64,000 nucleotides of DNA from DASSYK01 sp036258315 (lineage in GTDB: Bacteria > Actinomycetota > Thermoleophilia > Solirubrobacterales > 70-9): the NCBI GenBank assembly GCA_036258315.1, contig DATADX010000041.1:1-64000 (forward strand). The letters run 5' to 3'. Under the pieces are notes generated by a model. The model searched no databases, was not told the origin of the DNA, and worked only from the letters and a program-made list of their open reading frames with translations. A program made the translations under genes and the position numbers. Below, in pieces: positions 7,470 to 13,964 of this stretch. How positions within the stretch are numbered: the stretch's first letter is position 1; each line of letters starts with the position of its first letter.

Positions 7470-8336
7470 ATGGCGCTCGAGAGGCTCGAGGCGACGCCAC
7501 TCGAGGTCGAGGGCGAGGGTGATCTGGTCCTCGCCGGAGAGGAGGTGGGGGAGGGCCCCCCGGTCGTCCTGCTCCATGGGGTGACCGCGACGCGGCGCTA
7601 CGTGGTCCACGGCTCACTCGCCCTGCCCCGCCGCGGCTACCGGCTGGTCACCTACGACGCGCGCGGCCACGGGGAGTCGACCCCGGCGCCGCCGGGCTCG
7701 GGCTACGGCTACCAGCACCTGGCCGGTGACCTCGGCCGCGTCGTCGAGAGGACGTCCCCCTCGCCGCCGCTGGTCGGCGGGCATTCGATGGGCTGCCACA
7801 CGGTCGCCACCTACGCGCTCGAGCACGTCGATCAGGTCGCGGCCGTGGTCCTGATCGCGCCCGCGACGCTCGGCCTGCCGCCGGACGCGCAGTCGCTGGC
7901 GGGCTGGGACCGGCTCGCCGACGGTCTCGAGCGCGATGGCGTCGAGGGGTTCATGCGGGCGTATGAGGCGGATCTCGACGTTGACCCCGAGTGGCGCGAG
8001 CGCGTGCTGCGGATCACCCGAGAGCGCCTCCAGCGCCACCGCCATCCACAGGCGGTCGCCGAGGCGCTGCGGGAGGTGCCGCGCTCGATCCCGTTCGACG
8101 GGCTGGCCGAGCTCGAGTCGCTTGACGTGCCTGCCCTGGTCGTCGCCAGCCGCGACGAGGCGGACCCGGGTCACCCCCGCGGCGTCGCCGAAGCATGGGC
8201 CGAGGCGTTGCCGCGAGCCGAGCTGATCGGCGAGGACCCCGGCGAGTCGCCACTCGCCTGGCAGGGAGGCCGGCTGTCGCGGGTGATCGCGGACTTCTGC
8301 GAGAGCCCCGCCGTCGCCGAGCGCCTCCGCGCCTAG
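7470..8336 (+). CDS. Alpha/beta hydrolase
   Basis: A 288-residue alpha/beta-hydrolase-fold protein. The oxyanion region is VVLLHGVTA, then comes TYDARGHGES, and the nucleophile elbow is GGHSMG with Ser106. The candidate acid is Asp in VVASRDEADPGHP. The last 25 residues lack an obvious catalytic His in the usual GDPGESP region, so the exact His is uncertain. It directly follows the peroxiredoxin gene and is probably co-transcribed. Substrate cannot be inferred. Confidence 0.88.
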   Translation: MALERLEATPLEVEGEGDLVLAGEEVGEGPPVVLLHGVTATRRYVVHGSLALPRRGYRLVTYDARGHGESTPAPPGSGYGYQHLAGDLGRVVERTSPSPPLVGGHSMGCHTVATYALEHVDQVAAVVLIAPATLGLPPDAQSLAGWDRLADGLERDGVEGFMRAYEADLDVDPEWRERVLRITRERLQRHRHPQAVAEALREVPRSIPFDGLAELESLDVPALVVASRDEADPGHPRGVAEAWAEALPRAELIGEDPGESPLAWQGGRLSRVIADFCESPAVAERLRA

Positions 8337-8375
8337 CCTGGGCGAGCGGTGTTCCCGAGTACCCGGCCGGCGCCA

Positions 8376-8404
8376 TTGAGGGGAGGCTGACCCGGCTCAA
8401 TATC
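8376..8404 (+). promoter_or_regulatory. Candidate promoter for a leaderless transcript
   Basis: TTGAGG (8376-8381), a 17-base spacer, and AATATC (8399-8404) form a moderate -35/-10 pair. The transcription start would fall at about 8410-8412, just before the ATG at 8414. This would make the PRC-barrel gene leaderless, in line with the lack of a ribosome-binding site there. Confidence 0.35.
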
Positions 8405-8413
8405 ATGCTGGGC

Positions 8414-8752
8414 ATGAGCGACGACTACGGCCACGCGATCCACTACAGCGCCGTCCGCCGCGGCACGCCCGTGTTCTCATCCGACGGGATCGAGGTCGGC
8501 AAGGTCGACGCGGTCGTCGACAACTACCGGGAGCACATCCTCGACGGCTTCGTGATCGAGACTCCAGACCGGAAGCTGGTGTTCGCGGATGCGCCCGAGG
8601 TGGCGCGCACCCACGAGGGGGCGGTGACGCTGGCGATCGACGCGGAGGCGGCGGCCGAGCTGCCGGCTCCCGAGAAGGCCTCGCCGAACTTCAGGCCGCG
8701 GCGCGGCGGACGCGTCGCGCGGATGCTCGGCGGCGGCTGGCGACAGCACTGA
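8414..8752 (+). CDS. Small PRC-barrel-like domain protein
   Basis: The product has 112 residues from MSDDYGHAIHYS; an in-frame ATG at 8405 would add three residues. The central part (GTPVFSSDGIEVGKVDAVV, then DGFVIETPDRKLVFADA) has the pattern of a PRC-barrel-like beta-barrel, a fold found in RNA-processing and photosynthetic-complex accessory proteins. The C-terminus is Arg/Gly-rich. No Shine-Dalgarno sequence is visible, but a candidate promoter ends just upstream. Its stop lies 4 bases before the end of the convergent DUF72 gene. Function unknown. Confidence 0.75.
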   Translation: MSDDYGHAIHYSAVRRGTPVFSSDGIEVGKVDAVVDNYREHILDGFVIETPDRKLVFADAPEVARTHEGAVTLAIDAEAAAELPAPEKASPNFRPRRGGRVARMLGGGWRQH

Positions 8753-8755
8753 CCC

Positions 8756-9490
8756 TCAGGCGCCGAGGCCGCTCTTGAGGTGCCGGGCGTTCGCGATGGC
8801 GTAGCCCTTCCAGTCGTTGTTGAAGTACGCGAACACCTCGGTGTCACGGCGCCACTGCGCGATCCGCCTCACCCAGGTGTCGAGCTCGGCGGGGGAGTAG
8901 TTGCCGCTGCGCCTGCGGGCGCTGCGGTGAAAGCGGATGAAGGCCCAGTCGGCCGTCCGCTCACGCGTCTGGAAGGGGCGGCTCGGGTCGTCGCCGATCA
9001 CCAGGGCTACGTTGCGCTCGCGCATCAGCTCGTAGACGTCCGGCGCGAACCAGCTCTCGTGCCGGAACTCGAAGCAGTGGCGCCCCTCGGGCAGCACCGC
9101 GAGCGCCGCCGCGAGCCGCTCGTCGTCGCGCCTGAAGGTCTCCGGGAGCTGCCACAGGGTCGGCCCGAGCTTCCCGGCCTCCTCGATCGTCTTCAGTGGC
9201 GCGTAGAAGCGCTCGATTCCGCGCTCGAGCATCGTCAGGCGCTTTACGTGGGTCAGGTAGCGACTCGCCTTGACCGAGAACACGAACGACGGCGGCGTCT
9301 GCCGGATCCAGCCCTCGACGGCCGGCGGGGAGGCCAGCCGGTAGAAGGTGCTGTTGATCTCGACGGTGTTGAAGTGGGCGGCGTAGTGGTCGAGCCAGCG
9401 CCGCTGCGCCAGCCCCGCGGGGTAGAAGCGCCCGCGCCAGTCCGGATAGACCCACCCCGAGCAACCGACGTGGACCGGGCGGGCCGTCAG
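8756..9490 (-). CDS. DUF72 family protein, probable CTG start
   Basis: A 244-residue TIM-barrel protein of the DUF72 (YecE) family. The N-terminal strand VHVGCSGWVYPDW, the HFNTVEINSTFYRL strand, PETFRR, FEFRHESWF and the C-terminal VFAYFNNDWKGYA are all family hallmarks. The conserved N-terminus lies upstream of every ATG, GTG or TTG in frame: a stop occurs 16 codons before CTG 9490, and the next GTG (9283) would delete two barrel strands. I therefore place the start at CTG (9490), preceded by AAGGGGGC. Function of the family is unknown. A second DUF72 gene lies at 11603. Confidence 0.85.
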   Translation of the reverse strand: MTARPVHVGCSGWVYPDWRGRFYPAGLAQRRWLDHYAAHFNTVEINSTFYRLASPPAVEGWIRQTPPSFVFSVKASRYLTHVKRLTMLERGIERFYAPLKTIEEAGKLGPTLWQLPETFRRDDERLAAALAVLPEGRHCFEFRHESWFAPDVYELMRERNVALVIGDDPSRPFQTRERTADWAFIRFHRSARRRSGNYSPAELDTWVRRIAQWRRDTEVFAYFNNDWKGYAIANARHLKSGLGA

Positions 9491-9597
9491 GCCCCCTTGC
9501 GGCGGAGCACGACGATCGCGATGCCATCACCCGAGATGGCTCAATCGTAGGGGGATCGGGGGACCGGGTCTCACGGAGATCGAATAACGTCCGTCAA

Positions 9598-9948
9598 CTG
9601 ACCGACGCGGCCTCCGAGCAGATCGATTTCGAGCAGTTCCTCGGCGTCGACATGCGCGTCGGACGCGTCACCGCCGTCGAGGAGTTTCCCGAGGCGCGTC
9701 ACCCGGCCTGGAAGCTGACGATCGACTTCGGCCCGGAGATCGGCAGCAAGCGGTCGTCGGCGCAGATCAAGAACTACGCCAGGGAGCAGCTCGAAGGGCG
9801 GCTGGTGGTCGCGGTGGTCAACTTCCCGCCGCGCCGGATCGGGCCGTTCTCGTCGGAGGTGCTCGTGTTGGGGGCGCTCGACGAAGCGAAGGGCGTGATC
9901 CTGCTGCGCCCCGACGAGGAGGTCGAGCCGGGCGACCGGATCGGCTGA
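9598..9948 (+). CDS. csaA: CsaA-type tRNA-binding/chaperone protein, probable CTG start
   Basis: An OB-fold protein of the CsaA/EMAP-II type. The segments EFPEARHPAWKLTIDFGPE, SSAQIKNYA and VVAVVNFPPRRIGPF match Bacillus CsaA closely. Homologues begin with an I-D-F-E-x-F-x-x-V-D-x-R-V-G strand. Here IDFEQFLGVD is encoded in frame upstream of the first ATG (9652), and the only near-start codon is CTG at 9598. That gives 116 residues, the normal length for the family; starting at the ATG gives 98 residues and cuts the first strand. A short form can therefore not be excluded. Confidence 0.82.
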   Translation: MTDAASEQIDFEQFLGVDMRVGRVTAVEEFPEARHPAWKLTIDFGPEIGSKRSSAQIKNYAREQLEGRLVVAVVNFPPRRIGPFSSEVLVLGALDEAKGVILLRPDEEVEPGDRIG

Positions 9949-9952
9949 GCGC

Positions 9953-10333
9953 CTAGCCCGCTTCGGTCGAGAGCTTGGGCCAGAAGGGCCATTCCTCGAA
10001 CCGGATGCAGCGGCCGTCAGCGCCGACCTGGACGATCCAGAGATCCCGGTAGAGGTTCCCGTCGGGCGGCGAGTAGCGCACCTCGAGGCGGGCGACGCCG
10101 GTGGCGCCCTCGACCGCGACGATCTCACTCGTGATCTCGAAGTGCTCGTCCGCGGACACCCGCTCGGCCTCCCAGAACTTCGCGAGCGCCTCGAGGCCCT
10201 GAACGGGTTCCTCGAACGGCCCGTTCGAATATACGATCGCCTCGCTGAACAGCTCGCCGAGCAGGTCGGTTCCCTCGGTGCGCCAGAGGCGCTCGTAGAG
10301 CGCGATCCAGTCGCTGAACTGCTCGCGGTCCAA
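9953..10333 (-). CDS. Nuclear transport factor 2 (SnoaL)-like protein
   Basis: A 126-residue alpha+beta cone protein of the NTF2/SnoaL-like superfamily. An N-terminal helix (FSDWIALYERLW) is followed by the ELFSEAIVYSNG strand, then a GLEALAKFWEAE helix and three beta strands ending in RFEEWPFWPK. Such proteins are small-molecule-binding domains, sometimes isomerases or hydrolases, and the pocket residues do not identify a substrate. It lies 10 bases downstream of ohr on the same strand, so it may be co-transcribed with it. Confidence 0.8.
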   Translation of the reverse strand: MDREQFSDWIALYERLWRTEGTDLLGELFSEAIVYSNGPFEEPVQGLEALAKFWEAERVSADEHFEITSEIVAVEGATGVARLEVRYSPPDGNLYRDLWIVQVGADGRCIRFEEWPFWPKLSTEAG

Positions 10334-10343
10334 GCGCGGCCTC

Positions 10344-10811
10344 TCAGCCGGCGGGCGTCGCCGCGTCGGCGGACGTGTCCAGCGCCCGTCCGTTGGCCGA
10401 CAGCTTCACCTCGATGTTCCCGCGCGTCGCGTTCGAATACGGGCAGACCTTGTGCGCGGCCTCGATGATCTGCGCCGCCAGTTCCGCGTCGTCGATCTGG
10501 GGCAGGGTTATGTCAAGTTCCACGCCGAGAGCGAAGCCGCGCTCCTCGGTCGGGTAGAGCGACACCTTGCTGTCGATGCTTACGTCGTCGGCCTCGACCT
10601 TCTTGCGGCGCGCGACGGCCTGGATCGCGCTCTCGAAGCAGGATCCGAAGCCGACCGCGAACAGCTGCTCCGGGTTGGTGCCGCCGCCTTCGCCGCCGAG
10701 CTCGGGAGGCAGGCGGAGCTGCACGTCGAGCGTTCCGTCGGTCGTCCTGCCGTGGCCGGCGATCCTGCCGCCCGTCACGGTCGCTTCCGCGGTGTAGAGG
10801 ACCTTCGCCAT
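10344..10811 (-). CDS. ohr: Organic hydroperoxide resistance protein (Ohr/OsmC family)
   Basis: The start at 10811 (MAKVLYTAEATV) is chosen over an upstream in-frame codon because AAAGG lies 7 bases before it. The 155-residue product has the two redox cysteines of Ohr: Cys58 in FAVGFGSCFESA and Cys123 in HKVCPYSNATRGN. Length and spacing match Ohr, which reduces organic hydroperoxides using dihydrolipoyl or other thiols. An inverted repeat (10838-10860) in its upstream region could be an operator. It complements the peroxiredoxin at 7005 in peroxide defence. Confidence 0.93.
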   Translation of the reverse strand: MAKVLYTAEATVTGGRIAGHGRTTDGTLDVQLRLPPELGGEGGGTNPEQLFAVGFGSCFESAIQAVARRKKVEADDVSIDSKVSLYPTEERGFALGVELDITLPQIDDAELAAQIIEAAHKVCPYSNATRGNIEVKLSANGRALDTSADAATPAG

Positions 10812-10837
10812 TGGGTGCCTTTCGTCCTTACCAGTGG

Positions 10838-10860
10838 CTTCCACCGTACCGAGGTGGAAG
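10838..10860. promoter_or_regulatory. Inverted repeat upstream of ohr
   Basis: CTTCCACC (10838-10845), a 7-base loop and GGTGGAAG (10853-10860) form a perfect 8-bp stem between the end of the 10890 gene and the ohr start. It could be the terminator of the upstream gene or an operator for ohr. No T-run follows on the minus strand. Confidence 0.4.
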
Positions 10861-10889
10861 GGGACATAAGATCGATTATCGAGCGTTGG

Positions 10890-11339
10890 CTACGCGAGGA
10901 CGGACTTGATCTCCTCGAGCGCGGCCTGCTCGTCCTCGCTGACCCGCTCGCCGCTGAGTCCGAGGAAGCCCTCCTTGCGGGCGTTCGCAACGCGGTCGGC
11001 GACCGTGGAGATGAACCGCTTGTACTCCTCGACCTCCTCGGGGCTGGCCTTGCTCTCCAGGATCGCGTTTGCGTCGCGGATGTTCTGGAGGCCATGCTCC
11101 TTGAGCTCCTCGCGCGTCTTGAAGCGCGTCTTGTCGACCTCGGGCTTCGCGGAGACGATGTCGTCGAGCAGCTGGCTGGCGCCATGCTGCTGGCGCGCCT
11201 CGGCGTAGGCCTTCGCCATCGAGAAGCTCTCCCGGATCGATCCACCCGGGTCGGACCCGATCACGATCAGCGCCGCGCTCGGCGGCCCTTCGAGGATCTG
11301 CTTCCACTCGTCCTCGCTGAAATCGGCCTTGCCGGTCAT
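10890..11339 (-). CDS. Conserved-looking acidic helical protein, function unknown
   Basis: The start at ATG 11339 is well supported by AGAGGAGG seven bases upstream. The 149-residue protein starts MTGKADFSEDEWKQILEGP, then has a hydrophobic strand AALIVIGSDP and a Gly/Ser turn. Long amphipathic helices follow, rich in Glu, Lys and Ala, with paired segments such as SPEEVEEYKRFISTVADRV. There are no Cys residues, no signal peptide and no membrane segment, so it is cytoplasmic. I do not recognise a named family. It lies upstream of ohr on the same strand. Confidence 0.75.
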   Translation of the reverse strand: MTGKADFSEDEWKQILEGPPSAALIVIGSDPGGSIRESFSMAKAYAEARQQHGASQLLDDIVSAKPEVDKTRFKTREELKEHGLQNIRDANAILESKASPEEVEEYKRFISTVADRVANARKEGFLGLSGERVSEDEQAALEEIKSVLA

Positions 11340-11409
11340 CTCGACCTCCTCTGTCGTCGTCGCAGACAGCACGGAAGCTACCTGGACGAGCGCTGCTACG
11401 GTCACGCGC

Positions 11410-11592
11410 GTGTCGCTCTTGCGCCGTCCCGCACGCATCCTCGCCGCCGCCCGCGGCAACGCGCTCGGCGACGTCGCCCTCGACGAGAACATCCAGCTCG
11501 GGCCGCCGATCCCGATCACGGGCGACTGGCGGTCGAGCTGGGGGCCGTCTCCCCCGCCGGGCACACCGCCGCCCGGCGCGCCTCGAGGCTGA
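11410..11592 (+). CDS. Possible small protein upstream of the DUF72 gene
   Basis: From GTG 11410, 60 codons read VSLLRRPARILAAARG and then NALGDVALDENIQLG, ending in a Pro/Gly-rich tail. The stop lies 10 bases before the DUF72 start, consistent with an operon. No good ribosome-binding site is visible, and third-position GC alone cannot prove coding in this genome. The N-terminal half is basic and amphipathic. Treat as tentative. Confidence 0.35.
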   Translation: MSLLRRPARILAAARGNALGDVALDENIQLGPPIPITGDWRSSWGPSPPPGTPPPGAPRG

Positions 11593-11602
11593 CGCCGGTC
11601 GG

Positions 11603-12493
11603 ATGGCGATCGTGGTCGGAACCTCGAGCTGGGCCGATCCGGGCTTCGTCGAGCACTGGTATCCGCAGGGCCTCCCGCAGGACGAGCGACTGCCGTTCTA
11701 CGCCGAGCGCTTTGACGCCGTCGAGCTGAACTCCAGCTTCTACGCGATCCCCGCCGTCTCGACGGTCGAGCGCTGGGCCGAGATCACGCGCGACGGGTTT
11801 CTGTTCGACGTGAAGCTGCACAAGCTCCTCTCCCGCCACGCCGCCCAATTGAAGGAGCTCCCTGTGGATCTCCGCGATCAGGCCGAGACGACCGACCGCG
11901 GCCGCGTAATCGGCGACGACGCGCTGATCGACGAGATGTGCCGGCGCACGCTCGAGGCGGCGAAGCCGCTCGCCGACACCGGCAAGCTCGGGGCCTTCCT
12001 GCTCCAGCTCACCCCGGGGTTCGACCCCGCCAAGAACGAGCTCGACGAGTTGACACCCGTTATCGAGGGGCTCGCGCCTCACGTGGTCGCGGTCGAGTTC
12101 CGGCGCCGCAGCTGGGCCGACCCGCGGCGGCTTGAGCGGGCGCTCGCCTACCTGTCCGAGCACGACGCCGTGTTCGTCTCGGTCGACACGCCGCCAGGCG
12201 ACCAGGTCCCGATCTTTCCGCCGATCGACGCGGTCACAGACGAGCGGCTCGCCTATATGCGCTGCCACGGGCGCAACACCGAGGGCTACACGCACGGGCG
12301 CACCGTCGCCGAGCGCTTCGACTACGAGTACTCGAAGCCGGAGCTCGAGGAGATCGCCGGGCGCGCCCAGAAGCTCGAGCAGGAGGCGGAGCAGGTGCAC
12401 GTGATGTTCAACAACAACGCCCGCGAGCTGGCACCGAAGGCCGCGCGCGGGCTGCGCGGGGTGCTGGGCCAGGATCCCGGGCCGCCGCCCTGA
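11603..12493 (+). CDS. DUF72 family protein
   Basis: A 296-residue DUF72/YecE-family TIM barrel. Strand 1 is IVVGTSSWADPGF, followed by FDAVELNSSFYAIP, LFDVKLHKLLSRH, FLLQLTPGF, VVAVEFRRRSW, and the C-terminal HVMFNNNARE. The usual W/H/E/R pocket residues are present. It is longer than the 244-residue paralogue at 8756, because of an insert after the third strand (about residues 75-115). The start is ATG 11603. Function of the family is unknown. It converges with the lipoprotein gene at 12495, with 1 base between stops. Confidence 0.88.
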   Translation: MAIVVGTSSWADPGFVEHWYPQGLPQDERLPFYAERFDAVELNSSFYAIPAVSTVERWAEITRDGFLFDVKLHKLLSRHAAQLKELPVDLRDQAETTDRGRVIGDDALIDEMCRRTLEAAKPLADTGKLGAFLLQLTPGFDPAKNELDELTPVIEGLAPHVVAVEFRRRSWADPRRLERALAYLSEHDAVFVSVDTPPGDQVPIFPPIDAVTDERLAYMRCHGRNTEGYTHGRTVAERFDYEYSKPELEEIAGRAQKLEQEAEQVHVMFNNNARELAPKAARGLRGVLGQDPGPPP

Positions 12494-12494
12494 G

Positions 12495-12893
12495 TCACTG
12501 CGCCCCCAGGCAGCCCTCGACGGCTGCGCGGGCGTCGTCACTCGGCTCGGCGTCGAAGACGGCGATCGCGTTCCGTGACGCGATCACCTCGCCGCCGACG
12601 CCGCCGAATCCGGCGCGCGCCGCACGGATGTCCGCGGCCGAGCGCTCGGCCTTCTCGGCCGTCCCCTGGACGACGAAGTCGACCGCGGTCCCGTCGGGCG
12701 TCGCCGCGCGGAAGTCGAGCGAGACGCTGCCGAGGCCCGCGCTGGCGCTCAGGTCCGGGGGCTCGATGGTCAGCCCCTTGTCGGTGAGGCAGTCTCGCAG
12801 CGGGCCCTCCTCGACCAGTTCCTCCCCGTCGCCCCCGCCGCATCCGGCGGCCAGACCCGTGCCGAGCGCGAGCACTGCGAGCAGGCGTCGCAT
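12495..12893 (-). CDS. Small lipoprotein, function unknown
   Basis: A 132-residue protein with a short basic start, a hydrophobic core and a lipobox GLAAGC. Cys18 is the expected lipid-modified residue and is followed by a Gly/Asp linker. The mature domain has two further cysteines (RDCLTDKG and VEGCLGAQ) that bracket the domain and probably form a disulfide. No known family recognised. It is divergent from ccdA, whose product moves electrons for thiol reduction on the same side of the membrane. A functional link is conceivable but unproven. Confidence 0.8.
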   Translation of the reverse strand: MRRLLAVLALGTGLAAGCGGGDGEELVEEGPLRDCLTDKGLTIEPPDLSASAGLGSVSLDFRAATPDGTAVDFVVQGTAEKAERSAADIRAARAGFGGVGGEVIASRNAIAVFDAEPSDDARAAVEGCLGAQ

Positions 12894-12921
12894 GCGGGAA
12901 AGCTAAAGCCAGGCATGGACA

Positions 12922-12960
12922 AAGCGCGGCGACCCCAGGGGGATGAAGGCCGCCGCGCTT
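12922..12960. repeat. Inverted repeat in the divergent promoter region
   Basis: AAGCGCGGCG (12922-12931) and CGCCGCGCTT (12951-12960) form a perfect 10-bp stem with a 19-base loop, about 30 bases upstream of the lipoprotein start. In its leader this could act as an attenuator-like hairpin or a protein site. Confidence 0.45.
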
Positions 12961-12961
12961 C

Positions 12962-13004
12962 GTTGGCCAACCTAGAAGGTGATTCCAGTTGGCCGACGGC
13001 CAAC
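12962..13004. promoter_or_regulatory. Paired GTTGGCC palindromes, candidate operator
   Basis: GTTGGCCAAC (12962-12971) is a perfect 10-bp palindrome. GTTGGC-CGACG-GCCAAC (12988-13004) is a second dyad with the same half-sites. Their centres are about 30 bp apart, close to three helical turns, between the divergent lipoprotein and ccdA genes. This is the layout of a dimeric repressor or activator site. Confidence 0.45.
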
Positions 13005-13161
13005 GTTTAATCGGAGCAACGCCGGCCGAGGTGGGAACCGCGAAGCCAGTCTCACGCCGCGCGGGTACCGCGTCATCCGCACCCGCCCGCAATCTCGATC
13101 CGTGGAAACCACTGACGGCGCCAGGCCGGATTTGCAGGCACGTTCCGCCAGAATTCCTGCG

Positions 13162-13908
13162 ATGGAGTCGGATCCCGCAGCCGGAGTCGGCGTGCTGGCG
13201 GCGCTCGCCGCCGGCCTCGTCTCGTTCCTCTCCCCCTGCGTGCTGCCGCTCGTCCCTGGCTACCTCTCCGCGGTGACGGGCGTCTCGGCCGCCGATCTCG
13301 AGAACGCCGACTGGCGGCGGGTGATCACCCCCGCCCTGCTGTTCGTCGCGAGCTTCTCGGCGATCTTCATCCTGCTCGGGCTGACCGCGACGGGGATCGG
13401 CAGCACGCTCCAGGAGCACCAGCGGACGCTCGAGAAGGTCGCCGCGGTGCTGATCATCGCGATGGGCCTGTTCTTCATCGCGGCCCTGTTCGTGACCAGG
13501 CTGAACCGCGAGTGGCACGTCGACGCGCTGCTCACCCGCGCCGGGCATGGAGGGCCGCTCGTTGCCGGCGCCGCCTTCGCGATCGCATGGACGCCTTGCG
13601 TCGGCCCGACCCTGGCGGCGATCCTCTCCGCCGCCGCCCTCTCCGATTCAGCCGGCCGCGGTGCCTTCCTGCTGGCCGTCTACTCGGCGGGGCTCGCGAT
13701 CCCGTTCCTGCTCACCGCTGTCGCGTTCACCCGGATGACCACCGCATTCGACGTCGTCAAGCGCCACTACGCGCTGATCATGGCCGCGGGCGGCGCGATC
13801 CTGGTCGCGATGGGCATCCTGATCTGGACCGGTGAGCTGTTCCGCCTCAACGCCGAGGCCCAGCAGTTCCTCGACCAGTTCGGGCTCAACTTCTTCAACG
13901 ACGTGTGA
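13162..13908 (+). CDS. ccdA: Cytochrome c biogenesis/thiol-reductant transporter CcdA
   Basis: A 248-residue DsbD-gamma/CcdA membrane protein with six predicted helices. The two redox cysteines sit in the family motifs LVSFLSPCVLPLVPGYL (helix 1) and IAWTPCVGPTLAAIL (helix 4). CcdA passes electrons from cytoplasmic thioredoxin to extracytoplasmic thiol proteins such as cytochrome c maturation factors. The ATG at 13162 is chosen because the reading frame upstream is not conserved-looking. The ribosome-binding site is weak. The flavin monooxygenase gene follows after 56 bases. Confidence 0.92.
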   Translation: MESDPAAGVGVLAALAAGLVSFLSPCVLPLVPGYLSAVTGVSAADLENADWRRVITPALLFVASFSAIFILLGLTATGIGSTLQEHQRTLEKVAAVLIIAMGLFFIAALFVTRLNREWHVDALLTRAGHGGPLVAGAAFAIAWTPCVGPTLAAILSAAALSDSAGRGAFLLAVYSAGLAIPFLLTAVAFTRMTTAFDVVKRHYALIMAAGGAILVAMGILIWTGELFRLNAEAQQFLDQFGLNFFNDV

Positions 13909-13964
13909 GTGACGCGGGCCGATCCTGGCCGCCCAGCCAGGCCGGTCTAGACTGCCGTGGGCTG

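Noticed and set aside
10212..10228. TCGAACG-GCC-CGTTCGA dyad resembling a LexA box
   Set aside because: The TCGAAC/GTTCGA half-sites are separated by 5 bases instead of 4, and the site lies inside the NTF2-like coding sequence, so it is probably incidental.
13905..13964. Start of the flavin monooxygenase at GTG 13905, overlapping the ccdA stop
   Set aside because: The extra 20 residues are not like the family; the nucleotide-binding fold begins a few residues after ATG 13965.
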